A stretch of DNA of 35,447 nucleotides from an uncultured Sphingomonas sp. (GTDB lineage: Bacteria > Pseudomonadota > Alphaproteobacteria > Sphingomonadales > Sphingomonadaceae), in assembly GCF_937859915.1 (NCBI RefSeq), contig NZ_CALMAW010000127.1:1-35447 (forward strand). The letters run 5' to 3'. A program made the translations under genes and the position numbers. Every line of letters begins with the position of its first letter. Position 1 is the first letter of the stretch. The notes beneath the pieces are model-generated. The model was given only the letters and a program-made list of their open reading frames with translations. It was not told the origin of the DNA and made no database searches. Below, piece by piece: positions 16,454 to 24,822 of the stretch.

Positions 16454-17596
16454 ATGACCACGATCACGCCCTTCCGGCTCGACATCGCCCAGACGGTGCT
16501 TGACGATCTGCGCGAGCGGCTGGCACGCACGCGCTGGCCCGAGCGCGAGACGGTGGACGATCGCAGCCAGGGCGTGCCGCTCGCCGACGTGCAGGCGCTA
16601 TGCGCCTATTGGCGCGACATGTACGACTGGCGGCGGTGCGAGACGCGGCTGAACGCACTTGGCCAGTATCGCACCGAGATCGATGGGCTGGGCATCCATT
16701 TCCTGCACGTGCGCTCGCCCGAGCCCGATGCGCTGCCGCTGATCCTGACGCATGGCTGGCCCGGCTCGGTCGTCGAGCTCCTCGACGTGATCGGCCCCTT
16801 GAGCGATCCGGCGGCGCATGGCGGCGACCCGCGCCAGGCGTTTCATGTCGTTGCGCCGAGCCTGCCGGGCTATGGCTTCTCGGATCGGCCGGCGGACGCC
16901 GGCTGGTCGCTGCCGCGGATCGCGCGCGCGTGGGTCGAACTGATGCGGCGGCTTGGCTATGACTGGTTCGTCGCGCAGGGCGGCGATTGGGGCGCGGGCG
17001 TCACCACCGCGATGGCGGCGCTACGCTCGCCCGAACTCGCCGCGATCCACCTCAATTTCGTCGTTGTGCCGCGCCTACCCGAGGACCGGGAAGACCCGAC
17101 CGAGCAGGAGGCGCGCGCGCTCGCCGACATCGATCGTTTCACGACTGACGGCCAGGGCTATTCGGGGTTGCAGAGCACGCGCCCACAAACGCTCGGCTAT
17201 GCCCTGACCGACTCGCCTGCGGGGCAGGCGGCGTGGATCTACGAAAAGATCCTCGTGTGGAGCGACCCGGCCAGCGTGCTCGACTGCGACCGCGTGCTCG
17301 ACGCCATCATGCTCTACTGGCTCCCCGCCACCGCCGCCTCCTCGGCGCGGCTGTATTGGGAGAGCTTGGCACAATTCTCGAGCGGGACGCTCGACCTGCC
17401 CGTCGCGTGCAACATCTTCCCGCACGAGATCATCCGCCCGTCGCGGCGCTGGGCAGCGCGCAAGTTCCCCAACATCATCCACTGGGGCGAGCCGGCGCGC
17501 GGCGGGCACTTCGCGGCGTTTGAACAGCCTGCGCTGTTCGTCGACGAGCTGCGCGCGGCTTTCACCGCCATCCGCCCCAGAGAAGTACGCGCATGA
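16454..17596 (+). CDS. Epoxide hydrolase (EHN family)
   Basis: 380 aa, alpha/beta-hydrolase with the N-terminal EHN cap (residues about 4-110: FRLDIAQTVLDDLRERLART and WRDMYDWRRCETRLN). It would open an epoxide to a diol, as in juvenile-hormone/microsomal-type enzymes. Visible catalytic parts are HGWPGS at H100, nucleophile D178 in QGGDWGAG, a Tyr-bearing segment YSGLQSTRPQTLGYAL, and H352 in GGHFAAFEQP. It is the first gene of a plus-strand operon and its stop overlaps the BVMO start as ATGA. An epoxide hydrolase coupled to a BVMO suggests the substrate has an alkene or ring that is epoxidised elsewhere, perhaps by the P450 (inference). Confidence 0.93.
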   Translation: MTTITPFRLDIAQTVLDDLRERLARTRWPERETVDDRSQGVPLADVQALCAYWRDMYDWRRCETRLNALGQYRTEIDGLGIHFLHVRSPEPDALPLILTHGWPGSVVELLDVIGPLSDPAAHGGDPRQAFHVVAPSLPGYGFSDRPADAGWSLPRIARAWVELMRRLGYDWFVAQGGDWGAGVTTAMAALRSPELAAIHLNFVVVPRLPEDREDPTEQEARALADIDRFTTDGQGYSGLQSTRPQTLGYALTDSPAGQAAWIYEKILVWSDPASVLDCDRVLDAIMLYWLPATAASSARLYWESLAQFSSGTLDLPVACNIFPHEIIRPSRRWAARKFPNIIHWGEPARGGHFAAFEQPALFVDELRAAFTAIRPREVRA

Positions 17597-19230
17597 GCCT
17601 CCTGAAAGTGCCCCCGCAGGTCGACGTCCTGGTCATCGGCGCCGGGTTCGCCGGGCTTTATGCGCACTACAAGCTGCGCGGCATCGGGCTGACCGCGTTC
17701 GGGTTCGAGGCCGCGCCCGACGTCGGCGGGACTTGGTACTGGAACCGTTATCCCGGCGCGCGCTGCGACGTCGAGAGCCTCGATTACAGCTATTCCTTCT
17801 CGCCCGAACTGCTTGATGACTGGCGCTGGAGCGAGCGGTTCGCGACGCAGCCCGAGATCCTGCGCTATGCCGAGCATGTCGCCGACCGCTTCGACCTGCG
17901 CCGCGACATCGCCTTCGCCACACGCGTCACCGCCTGCAGCTATGACGATGCGACCGCGACCTGGACGATCCGCAGCGATCGTGGCGAGACGATACGCTGC
18001 CGCTACCTGATCGCGGCGGTGGGCGGTCTGTCGCTACCCAAACCACCCGAGATTCCGGGACTCGAGAATTTCGCCGGCCGCTGGCTGCAGACCAGCGCCT
18101 GGCCGCACGAACCGGTCGATGTGGCGGGCAAGCGCGTCGGCGTGATCGGTACCGGCTCGTCGGGCATCCAGGTCATCCCGATCCTTGCCCAACAAGCTGC
18201 GCACCTGACGGTGTTCCAGCGCACTCCCAACTACAGCGTCCCCGCGCTCAACGGCCCGGTCGACCCGGCCTACGAGGCGCATGTCCGTGCCGACTATACC
18301 GCGCACCACCGCGCCAACCGCCAGACCAAGGGCGGCGTGCCGGCGCGGATCAACACGGGGGTCTCGGCGATGTCGGTGACGCCCGAGGAACGCCAAGCGC
18401 AGTTCGAGAAGGCCTGGGGGTTCGGCACGTTCAGCCTGCAAGCGGTGTTCAACGATCTGACGACGCATCCGAAATCGAATGCCGCCGGCGCCGCCTTCGT
18501 CCATGCCAAGATCCGCAAAATCGTGAAGGATCCCGCGACCGCCGACAAGCTGCTGCCGAAAACCTTTCCGTTCGGCACCAAGCGGCTGTGCCTCGACACC
18601 GGCTACTACGCGACCTTCAACCGCGACGACGTTACGCTCGTCGATCTGCGCGCGTCGCCGATCGAGCGTATCACCGCGTCCGGCATCCGCACGAGCGACG
18701 CGGACCACCCGCTCGACCTGATCGTGTTCGCAACCGGGTTCGATGCGGTGACCGGGCCGCTGCTCGCTCTCGGCATCGCCGGCGCGAACGGCGTGGCCCT
18801 GCGCGACGCCTGGGCGGACGGGCCGCAAAGCTATCTCGGGCTGATGGTCGCGGGGTTTCCAAACCTTTTCACCGTCAACGGACCCTCGAGCCCTTCGGTG
18901 CTGGCCAACATGCTGCAGACCATCGAGCATCATGTCGACTGGATCGCCGACTGCATCGCGCATGCCGAACACCGCGGGTTCGACCGGATCGAAGCACGCG
19001 CGGATGCGCAGACCTCCTGGGCCCAGGAGGTCGCCGACATGGCGGACAAGACGCTCTATACCAAGGCCGAAAGCTGGTACATGGGCGCGAACGTCCCGGG
19101 CAAGCCGCGCGTTTTCCTGATGTATATCGGCGGACTCGATCGGTACGTCGACAGGGTCGAGGCGATTGTCCGCGACGGCTATGCCGGCTTCGCCTTCTCC
19201 CGCGTCCGGGTGCCCGAGGAACGATTATGA
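17593..19230 (+). CDS. Flavin-containing monooxygenase, Baeyer-Villiger type, with altered fingerprint
   Basis: 545 aa, FAD- and NADPH-binding monooxygenase of the class B group that inserts oxygen next to a ketone. Seen are the FAD site VIGAGFAGLYAHYKLR, GGTWYWNRYPGARCDVES, the NADPH site GVIGTGSSGIQV, and LIVFATGFDAVTG. The BVMO fingerprint FxGxxxHxxxWP is present at F160 to W170, but residue 166 is Gln (CAG 18088-18090) instead of His. Length matches cyclohexanone/steroid-type BVMOs (about 540). It sits between the epoxide hydrolase (ATGA overlap) and the alcohol dehydrogenase (ATGA overlap). The substitution may lower or redirect activity; the protein otherwise looks intact. Confidence 0.94.
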   Translation: MSLLKVPPQVDVLVIGAGFAGLYAHYKLRGIGLTAFGFEAAPDVGGTWYWNRYPGARCDVESLDYSYSFSPELLDDWRWSERFATQPEILRYAEHVADRFDLRRDIAFATRVTACSYDDATATWTIRSDRGETIRCRYLIAAVGGLSLPKPPEIPGLENFAGRWLQTSAWPHEPVDVAGKRVGVIGTGSSGIQVIPILAQQAAHLTVFQRTPNYSVPALNGPVDPAYEAHVRADYTAHHRANRQTKGGVPARINTGVSAMSVTPEERQAQFEKAWGFGTFSLQAVFNDLTTHPKSNAAGAAFVHAKIRKIVKDPATADKLLPKTFPFGTKRLCLDTGYYATFNRDDVTLVDLRASPIERITASGIRTSDADHPLDLIVFATGFDAVTGPLLALGIAGANGVALRDAWADGPQSYLGLMVAGFPNLFTVNGPSSPSVLANMLQTIEHHVDWIADCIAHAEHRGFDRIEARADAQTSWAQEVADMADKTLYTKAESWYMGANVPGKPRVFLMYIGGLDRYVDRVEAIVRDGYAGFAFSRVRVPEERL

Positions 19231-20309
19231 AAGCTGCCATCCTGCGCGCCGCGCGCGAGCCGCTAAGCATCGAGACGGTTGAGCTGGACGGCCCGCGCGC
19301 CGATGAAGTGCGCATTCGCGTCGCCGCGAGCGGCCTGTGCCACAGCGACTATCACGTGATTTCGGGCGACCTCGGCTCGGACTTCCCCATCGTGCTGGGG
19401 CACGAGGCGTCAGGCGTCGTCGAGGCGGTCGGCAGCGACGTGCGCGGACTGACGCATGGCGACCACGTCGTCACCTGCACGTCGATCTTCTGCGGACATT
19501 GCAGCGAGTGCCAGGACGGCCTTAACCATCTGTGCAGCGACAAGCCGGTACGCGCGCAGCCACAACTCAACTCGCCGATCCGGCAGAACGGCCTGCCCGT
19601 GCAGCAATTTTGCAATCTGGGCGCGTTCGCCGAGGAGATGGTCGTGCACCGTAGCGGGGTGGTGAAGCTGCCTAAGGCGATGCCGCTCGACGTCGCTGCG
19701 GTGCTCGGATGCGCAGTGCTAACGGGGATCGGATCGGTGACCGCGGGCGCCGAGGTGAAGCCCGGCAGCAAGGTGGTCGTGCTCGGCTGCGGCGGGGTGG
19801 GGCTCAACGTCGTGCAGGGCGCACGGCTGGCGGGCGCCGCGCAGATCGTGGCGGTCGATCTCAATCCGGCAAAGCTCGCGCTTGCACAGGTGTTCGGCGC
19901 AACCGACACGATCCTGGGCGGCGAAGGCGTGGTGGAGCGCGTGATCGAGGCGACCGGCGGCGGCGCGGACTACGCGTTCGAGGTGGTGGGGCTACCCGCG
20001 CTCCAGCGCCAGGGCTTCATGATGCTGCGCAAGCGCGGCACGCTGATGATTGTCGGCATTACCGAGATGAGTGCGGAACTGAGCGTGCCCGCGTTGATGC
20101 TGCTGGGCCGCGAGATCCGGATCATCGGCTCGAATATGGGCTCCGTGCCGTTCCAGCGCGTCATCCCGACTTATGCGCAGCTCTATCTCGACGGGCGGCT
20201 GACGCTCGACCCACTTATCTCGCAGCGCATCGTGCTCGAGGACATAAACCGCGGCTACGAACAGCTCATCGCGGGTGAGACGGCGCGCAGCGTCATCGTC
20301 TTCAACTAG
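19227..20309 (+). CDS. Zinc-dependent alcohol dehydrogenase (class III-like MDR)
   Basis: 360 aa medium-chain dehydrogenase. The catalytic zinc site is C38 in GLCHSD with H59-E60 in LGHEASGVVEAVG. The structural zinc loop is C89-x2-C92-x2-C95-x7-C103. The NAD fold carries VVVLGCGGVGLNVVQGA and an acidic residue at the end of the next strand (VAVDLN), which favours NAD over NADP. The sequence pattern is that of the class III / mycothiol-formaldehyde dehydrogenase-like branch often used for primary alcohols. The ATG overlaps the BVMO stop (ATGA) and follows GAGGA. The aldehyde dehydrogenase begins 14 bases later. In context it would oxidise the alcohol released from a Baeyer-Villiger ester. Confidence 0.95.
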   Translation: MKAAILRAAREPLSIETVELDGPRADEVRIRVAASGLCHSDYHVISGDLGSDFPIVLGHEASGVVEAVGSDVRGLTHGDHVVTCTSIFCGHCSECQDGLNHLCSDKPVRAQPQLNSPIRQNGLPVQQFCNLGAFAEEMVVHRSGVVKLPKAMPLDVAAVLGCAVLTGIGSVTAGAEVKPGSKVVVLGCGGVGLNVVQGARLAGAAQIVAVDLNPAKLALAQVFGATDTILGGEGVVERVIEATGGGADYAFEVVGLPALQRQGFMMLRKRGTLMIVGITEMSAELSVPALMLLGREIRIIGSNMGSVPFQRVIPTYAQLYLDGRLTLDPLISQRIVLEDINRGYEQLIAGETARSVIVFN

Positions 20310-20323
20310 ATCGAGAGGATATC

Positions 20324-21808
20324 ATGGCCACCAACGCCCCCCGCGCCGCCCACGTCCGCCATCCGCGCAACTTCTTCATCGACGGCGGCTGGGCGGAGCC
20401 CTCCGCCGCCACGACGATCGACGTGGTCGACAGCGCCACCGAGGAGGTGTTCCTGACCGTCGCCGAGGCGCAGGCGCCCGATATCGACCGCGCCGTAGCC
20501 GCCGCACGCCGTGCGTTCGACGAGGGCCTTTGGCCGCGCATGACGCCGGCCGAGCGCGGGGCATACCTGAACCGGATCGCCGACGCCTGGGACACGCGTG
20601 GCGAGACGCTGGCGGATACCTGGTCGTCGGAATCGGGCGTGCTGCGGTCGATGTCGATCCATTCCGCCAAAGGCGTCGCGGGCGTGTTTCGCTATTATGC
20701 CGGGCTCGGGGACACATTCGCCTGGGAAGAGAAGCACACGAGCAACACCGGGCTTCCCGCGCTGCTGGTGCGCGAGCCCGTCGGCGTGGTCGCCGCGATC
20801 ATCCCGTGGAACGCCCCGCATTCGCTGATGGCGTACAAGGTCGCCGCCGCGCTGATCGCAGGCTGCACGGTGATCGTGAAGGCCTCCCCCGAGGCGCCCT
20901 CTTCTCCCTATTTCCTCGCGGAGATCTGCGAGGAAGTGGGGCTGCCCGCAGGCGTCGTCAACGTGCTGACCGCCGACCGCGACGTGTCGGAACTGCTGGT
21001 GCGCGACGCGCGTGTTGACAAGGTGAGCTTCACCGGATCGACCGCCGCGGGACGCAGGATTGCGTCGATCTGCGGCGAGCGGATCGCACGCGTGACCCTG
21101 GAGCTGGGCGGCAAGTCGCCCGCGGTGATCCTCGACGATTACGACATCGGCAAGGCGGCGGCGACGATCGCGCGGATCGCGCCCGCCATGACGGGGCAGA
21201 TCTGCTCGTCGCTCACCCGCATCATCGTCGGCGAGAAGCGCCACGACGATCTGGTCGATGCGCTCGCGACCGCCTTTTCGGGCATCACGATTGGCGATCC
21301 CTACGACGCCGCGAGCCAGATGGGGCCGCTCGCGATGGCGCGGCAGCGCGACCGCGTGGAATCGTTGATCGGCCAGGCAAGATCGGAGGGCACGCGGCTC
21401 GCGGTCGGCGGCGGGCGTCCGGCCCACCTCAACCGCGGTTACTATATCGAGCCCACCATATTCGCCAACGTCGACAATAATTCGACCATCGCGCGTGAGG
21501 AGATCTTCGGACCCGTCCTGAGCGTGATCCCCGCGCGCGACGAGGAAGAGGCGATCGCGATCGCCAACGACACGATCTATGGCCTCAACAGCAGCGTGTT
21601 CACAGACGATCCCGAGCGTGCCTATGCGGTCGGACGGAGGCTGCGCGCGGGCACGATGGGACATAATGGGTTCAAGAACGACTTCGGCATCGCGTTCGGC
21701 GGCTTCAAACAGTCGGGGATTGGGCGCGAGGGTGGCGTTGAGGGGCTCCACCCCTATCTGGAGGCCAAGACGATGATCTTCGAGCAGGCACCAGAGGCGG
21801 CACGCTGA
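20324..21808 (+). CDS. Aldehyde dehydrogenase (NAD(P)-dependent)
   Basis: 494 aa, standard ALDH length. It would oxidise an aldehyde to the acid. Key residues are general base E260 in TLELGGKSP, nucleophile C294 in MTGQICSSLTR, the nucleotide-binding FTGSTAAGRRI, the Asn-bearing IIPWNAPHSL, and the C-terminal EEIFGPVLSV and GFKQSGIGREGG motifs. AGAGGAT precedes the ATG. It is the last gene of the epoxide hydrolase-BVMO-ADH-ALDH operon and ends 5 bases from the convergent SDR stop. Together with the ADH it gives a complete alcohol-to-acid step, feeding the acyl-CoA synthetases. Confidence 0.96.
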   Translation: MATNAPRAAHVRHPRNFFIDGGWAEPSAATTIDVVDSATEEVFLTVAEAQAPDIDRAVAAARRAFDEGLWPRMTPAERGAYLNRIADAWDTRGETLADTWSSESGVLRSMSIHSAKGVAGVFRYYAGLGDTFAWEEKHTSNTGLPALLVREPVGVVAAIIPWNAPHSLMAYKVAAALIAGCTVIVKASPEAPSSPYFLAEICEEVGLPAGVVNVLTADRDVSELLVRDARVDKVSFTGSTAAGRRIASICGERIARVTLELGGKSPAVILDDYDIGKAAATIARIAPAMTGQICSSLTRIIVGEKRHDDLVDALATAFSGITIGDPYDAASQMGPLAMARQRDRVESLIGQARSEGTRLAVGGGRPAHLNRGYYIEPTIFANVDNNSTIAREEIFGPVLSVIPARDEEEAIAIANDTIYGLNSSVFTDDPERAYAVGRRLRAGTMGHNGFKNDFGIAFGGFKQSGIGREGGVEGLHPYLEAKTMIFEQAPEAAR

Positions 21809-21813
21809 ACAGC

Positions 21814-22548
21814 TCAGCGCCAGGAGAAGCCGCCATCGACGGGGATCTCGGTCCCTGTCGTGAAGCGGGAATCCGCGCTGGTCAGGAACAGCGCGGCGGC
21901 GGCGACGTCGCCCACCTCGCCCAACCGCCGCAGCGCGACGCGCGATGCGGCGCGCTCGGCATGCTCGGGGTTCTCCCACAGATACCGCGTCATCTCGGTG
22001 CGTATCACACCCGGACAGATCGTGTTGGCGCGGATCCGCGGCCCGAGATCGAAGGCGAGCGCCTTGGTCATCATGGCGACGCCCGCCTTGCTCGCCGAAT
22101 AGCCGACCGTCCCCGCCATCGGCATCAGCGCGCTGACCGAGGCGATGGTGACGATCGTCGCCGCCTCCGCGCGGCGCAGTGCGAGCAGCGCGGCCTTCAT
22201 GACGTTGAACGGACCCGTGAGGTTGACCGCGATCATCCGGTCCCAGCTCGCCGGATCGAGCTCGTCGATCGGCGTGATGTCGAGGATGCCGGCGGCGTTG
22301 ACGATGCCGTCGATCCCGCCCATCGCCGCCTCCGCCTGCGCGATCGCGGTTCCCACTGCGGGGCGATCCGTCACGTCGCAGCCGATCCCGATGCCGCCGA
22401 TCGCTGCCGCCGCCGCCTCGACGCGCGCCGTGTTGCGGTCGAGCAGCGCTGCTGCCGCGCCGTGCCGCACGAACAGGTCGGCGATGGCGTACCCCATGCC
22501 GCCCGCAGCGCCGGTAATGACGATCTTCCGTCCTGCAAGCTTGTCCAT
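21814..22548 (-). CDS. Short-chain dehydrogenase/reductase
   Basis: 244 aa classical SDR. Cofactor motif TGAAGGMG near the N-terminus, an acidic residue after strand 2 (ALLDRN), suggesting NAD preference, NAAGILD, catalytic Ser in ASVSALMP, YSASK (Tyr/Lys), and the C-terminal TTGTEIPVDGGFSW. GGAG precedes the ATG at normal spacing. It is divergent from the second BVMO with about 50 bases between starts, and convergent with the ALDH. A typical job would be oxidising a secondary alcohol to the ketone used by the neighbouring BVMO (inference from proximity). Confidence 0.95.
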   Translation of the reverse strand: MDKLAGRKIVITGAAGGMGYAIADLFVRHGAAAALLDRNTARVEAAAAAIGGIGIGCDVTDRPAVGTAIAQAEAAMGGIDGIVNAAGILDITPIDELDPASWDRMIAVNLTGPFNVMKAALLALRRAEAATIVTIASVSALMPMAGTVGYSASKAGVAMMTKALAFDLGPRIRANTICPGVIRTEMTRYLWENPEHAERAASRVALRRLGEVGDVAAAALFLTSADSRFTTGTEIPVDGGFSWR

Positions 22549-22598
22549 CGCCGCTCCTTTTGAATAGCGCGATCCAACCTATCATCGGGAAGCCTCCA

Positions 22599-24083
22599 GT
22601 GCAGCCGAACACCGCGTCTAGACCGGACATATCGCCCCGGCACATCATCATCGGCGCGGGCATGGCGGGCCTGCTCGCGGGCATCCGGCTGCTCGAACGC
22701 GGCGAAACCGACTTCACCATCTACGAAAAGGGCGATGCGGTCGGTGGCACCTGGCGCGACAACACCTATCCAGGACTTACCTGCGACGTGCCCGCGCACT
22801 CCTACACCTATTCGTTTGCACCCAACCCGGACTGGAGCGCCTATTTCGCCCCCGGTCCGGAGATCCGCGCCTATTTCGAGCGGATCGCGCGCGCGCACGG
22901 GCTGCACGACCATATCCGCTTCGGCGCCGAGGTCGCGCGCTGCGAATGGACTGGGCAGGACTGGCGGGTTGTCGACGCGAAGGGACATCAGGATCGCGCC
23001 GACGTGGTGATCGCGGCGACCGGCGTACTGCATCACCCCAAATATCCCGATATCCCAGGGCTTGCCGACTTCTCCGGCGCTTGTTTCCACAGCGCGCGCT
23101 GGGATCATACGGTGCCGCTCGACGGCAAGCGGATCGGCGTGATCGGCAATGGTTCGACCGGGGTGCAGATCGTTTCCGCGCTAGCTAGTCGCGCGGCGCG
23201 GCTGGTGCAGTTCCAGCGCACGCCACAATGGATCATGCCCGTTCCCGACATACGATACACCGACGAAGATCGCCGCGCGTTCCACGACGATCCTATGCGG
23301 ATCGAAGCGGTGCGCAGCGGCCCCGAGGCACAAGCGCGGCGGGCGCGCTTCACATCCGCGATCATCGACGCCGAATCGACCGAGCTCGCGGAGATCCAGG
23401 GTATCGTCGAGCGGAACCTTGAGGACAGCGTGACCGACCCGGTGCTGCGCGCGAAACTGCGCCCCGACTATCGCGCGGCGTGTAAACGCATGGTCTTTTC
23501 GCCAGGCTATTATACCGAGGTGCAGCGGCCGAGCGTGTTCGTTGTAACGGGCAGCATCGCACGGATCGAGGCGGACGGCGTGCGCCTGCAGGACGGCATC
23601 TTCCACTCGCTCGACATCCTAGTACTCGCGACCGGCTTTCATGCCGACCGGTTCGTGCGGCCCGCTCAGGTGCTGGGTGAACAAGGCATCGATCTCGACA
23701 CGGTCTGGCGCACTGATCCGACCGCCTACTATGCAGTCGCGATCCCGCACTTTCCCAATTTCTTCCTGATCAACGGCCCGACCGGGCCGGTGGGCAATTT
23801 CTCGCTGATCGACATCGCGGAGAAGCAGTGGGACTATATCGCGCAGCTCGTCGACCTGATCCGCTGTGGCGAAGCGCACGCCGTGGCGCCCACCGACGCC
23901 GCGCTTGCCGCCTATGAACGGCGACGGCGTGAGGCCGCACGCAGGACGGTCTTTGCGACCGGCTGCGACAGCTGGTATCTCGGCGCAACCGGCGAACCGC
24001 AGGTCTGGCCTTGGAGCTACGCCCATTTCGCCGAAGCGATGGCACATCCGCGGCTCGACGACTATGCGCTCGCCGGGCCTTAG
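22599..24083 (+). CDS. Baeyer-Villiger monooxygenase, second copy type
   Basis: 494 aa from GTG 22599, chosen because GGGAAG lies six bases upstream. A TTG at 22560 would add 13 codons and has no clear ribosome site. Motifs: FAD site IIIGAGMAGLLAG, GGTWRDNTYPGLTCDVPAHS, intact BVMO fingerprint FSGACFHSARWD (F158, H164, W168), NADPH site GVIGNGSTGVQ, and LVLATGFHAD. It is clearly distinct from the first BVMO at 17593 (different spacing and length) and keeps the signature His. It is divergent from an SDR that could provide its ketone. It would convert a cyclic or linear ketone to a lactone or ester; substrate unknown. Confidence 0.94.
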   Translation: MQPNTASRPDISPRHIIIGAGMAGLLAGIRLLERGETDFTIYEKGDAVGGTWRDNTYPGLTCDVPAHSYTYSFAPNPDWSAYFAPGPEIRAYFERIARAHGLHDHIRFGAEVARCEWTGQDWRVVDAKGHQDRADVVIAATGVLHHPKYPDIPGLADFSGACFHSARWDHTVPLDGKRIGVIGNGSTGVQIVSALASRAARLVQFQRTPQWIMPVPDIRYTDEDRRAFHDDPMRIEAVRSGPEAQARRARFTSAIIDAESTELAEIQGIVERNLEDSVTDPVLRAKLRPDYRAACKRMVFSPGYYTEVQRPSVFVVTGSIARIEADGVRLQDGIFHSLDILVLATGFHADRFVRPAQVLGEQGIDLDTVWRTDPTAYYAVAIPHFPNFFLINGPTGPVGNFSLIDIAEKQWDYIAQLVDLIRCGEAHAVAPTDAALAAYERRRREAARRTVFATGCDSWYLGATGEPQVWPWSYAHFAEAMAHPRLDDYALAGP

Positions 24084-24089
24084 GTCGGC

Positions 24090-24273
24090 CTATCGCCGAA
24101 GAGTATCACCGGCGGCATCTGCGCGTAATGCGCCAACGAGCTCGAACATCGTCTGCGGCCCGCCGGTTGAGCTGGCGCCGACCAACTGCGTCAACGTGTC
24201 CGGATTTGTCGGCCACCAGCCGCCCGCGATCAGCCCCTTCGCCACATCGCAAGCCCAACCGCCGTCTTGACTT
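24090..24273 (-). pseudogene. 3' fragment of an unrecognised gene
   Basis: A minus-strand open stretch ends at a TAG (24090-24092) and reads as genuine coding sequence with GC-rich third positions: GGWACDVAKGLIAGGWWP, then TLTQLVGASSTGGPQTMFEL. There is no credible start, and upstream it runs directly into the P450 remnant on the opposite strand. It is therefore best seen as the tail of a gene whose front was removed by rearrangement. I do not recognise the family. Confidence 0.45.
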
Positions 24274-24390
24274 GCGCGGATCGACATGATTGAATCTACA
24301 GGAAAGCCGCCCTGGACCGAGTCGACCCTCGTCGGTGATGCTAAGGCGTCGCCGGTACGCCACCGCTTTAAAAACCGCGTACCCGCCTGA
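24274..24390 (+). pseudogene. C-terminal remnant of a second cytochrome P450
   Basis: 117 bases align without gaps to the last 39 codons (including stop) of the intact P450 (6767-6883), with 25 differences by my count (79% identity). The frame is kept: it decodes to ARID, then WTESTLVGDAKASPVRHRF, then KNRVPA and a stop. About 20 further bases past the stop also match (TGATCCGTGTCA). Nothing of the heme loop or earlier P450 parts precedes it. This is the end of a former paralogue, truncated at 24274. Confidence 0.85.
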
Positions 24391-24822
24391 TCCGTGTCAA
24401 CCGTTCCGCAACGCTTCTCATCCCATACGACGCGCGCCACATCAGTAGGACGTCGAGATTCTGACGCCGGCCGCTGCGGAGCGGACGTCGCAGCACAGGG
24501 CGTGGAACAGTTTTATGCCGCAACACAACCTGTATGCCGCGGCGTTCACAGGTTCGCGACCAGCATGGCGAGATAGAGCGGTCGATCCGCGTTCGCCACA
24601 CGCACGATTGGCCATCAATTTGAGGACCGGGCCGTAGCCACCCAGGCGCCAATGCCCGCCCACGCGCGTAACGATTATCATGCATACCGCCGAAATGCGC
24701 GCCTGGAGCGTAGCGCTCGCTCAATGCAGGTGTCCACGTATTCTGCCCCATGGGCAATCACGGCCGATCGTCTGCGCGCCGGCCTCGACTGACAGAAGCA
24801 CGATCTGCCAGGCGTCAGTCAC
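24391..24822. other. Degenerate intergenic region
   Basis: 432 bases without a credible gene. The minus strand holds short coding-like pieces in different frames (for example HWRLGGYGPVLKLMANRA and, one frame off, ADRPLYLAMLVANL) broken by stops and shifts, as expected of a decayed gene. No repeat ends, terminal inverted repeats or transposase remains were seen. No terminator was recognised for the Rieske operon that ends at 24823. Confidence 0.5.

Noticed and set aside
22560-22598. TTG start giving the second BVMO 13 extra residues
   Set aside because: No ribosome site and only 11 bases from the divergent SDR start; GTG 22599 has GGGAAG at good distance. Not fully excluded.
20306-22720. An 804-codon minus-strand open frame
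   Set aside because: It overlaps the ALDH gene in antisense and the real SDR in a different frame; only the SDR frame has family motifs.
24368-24757. A 129-codon minus-strand reading frame
   Set aside because: No recognisable domain, no ribosome site, it overlaps the P450 remnant, and pieces of sensible coding sequence appear in other frames, so it looks like debris.
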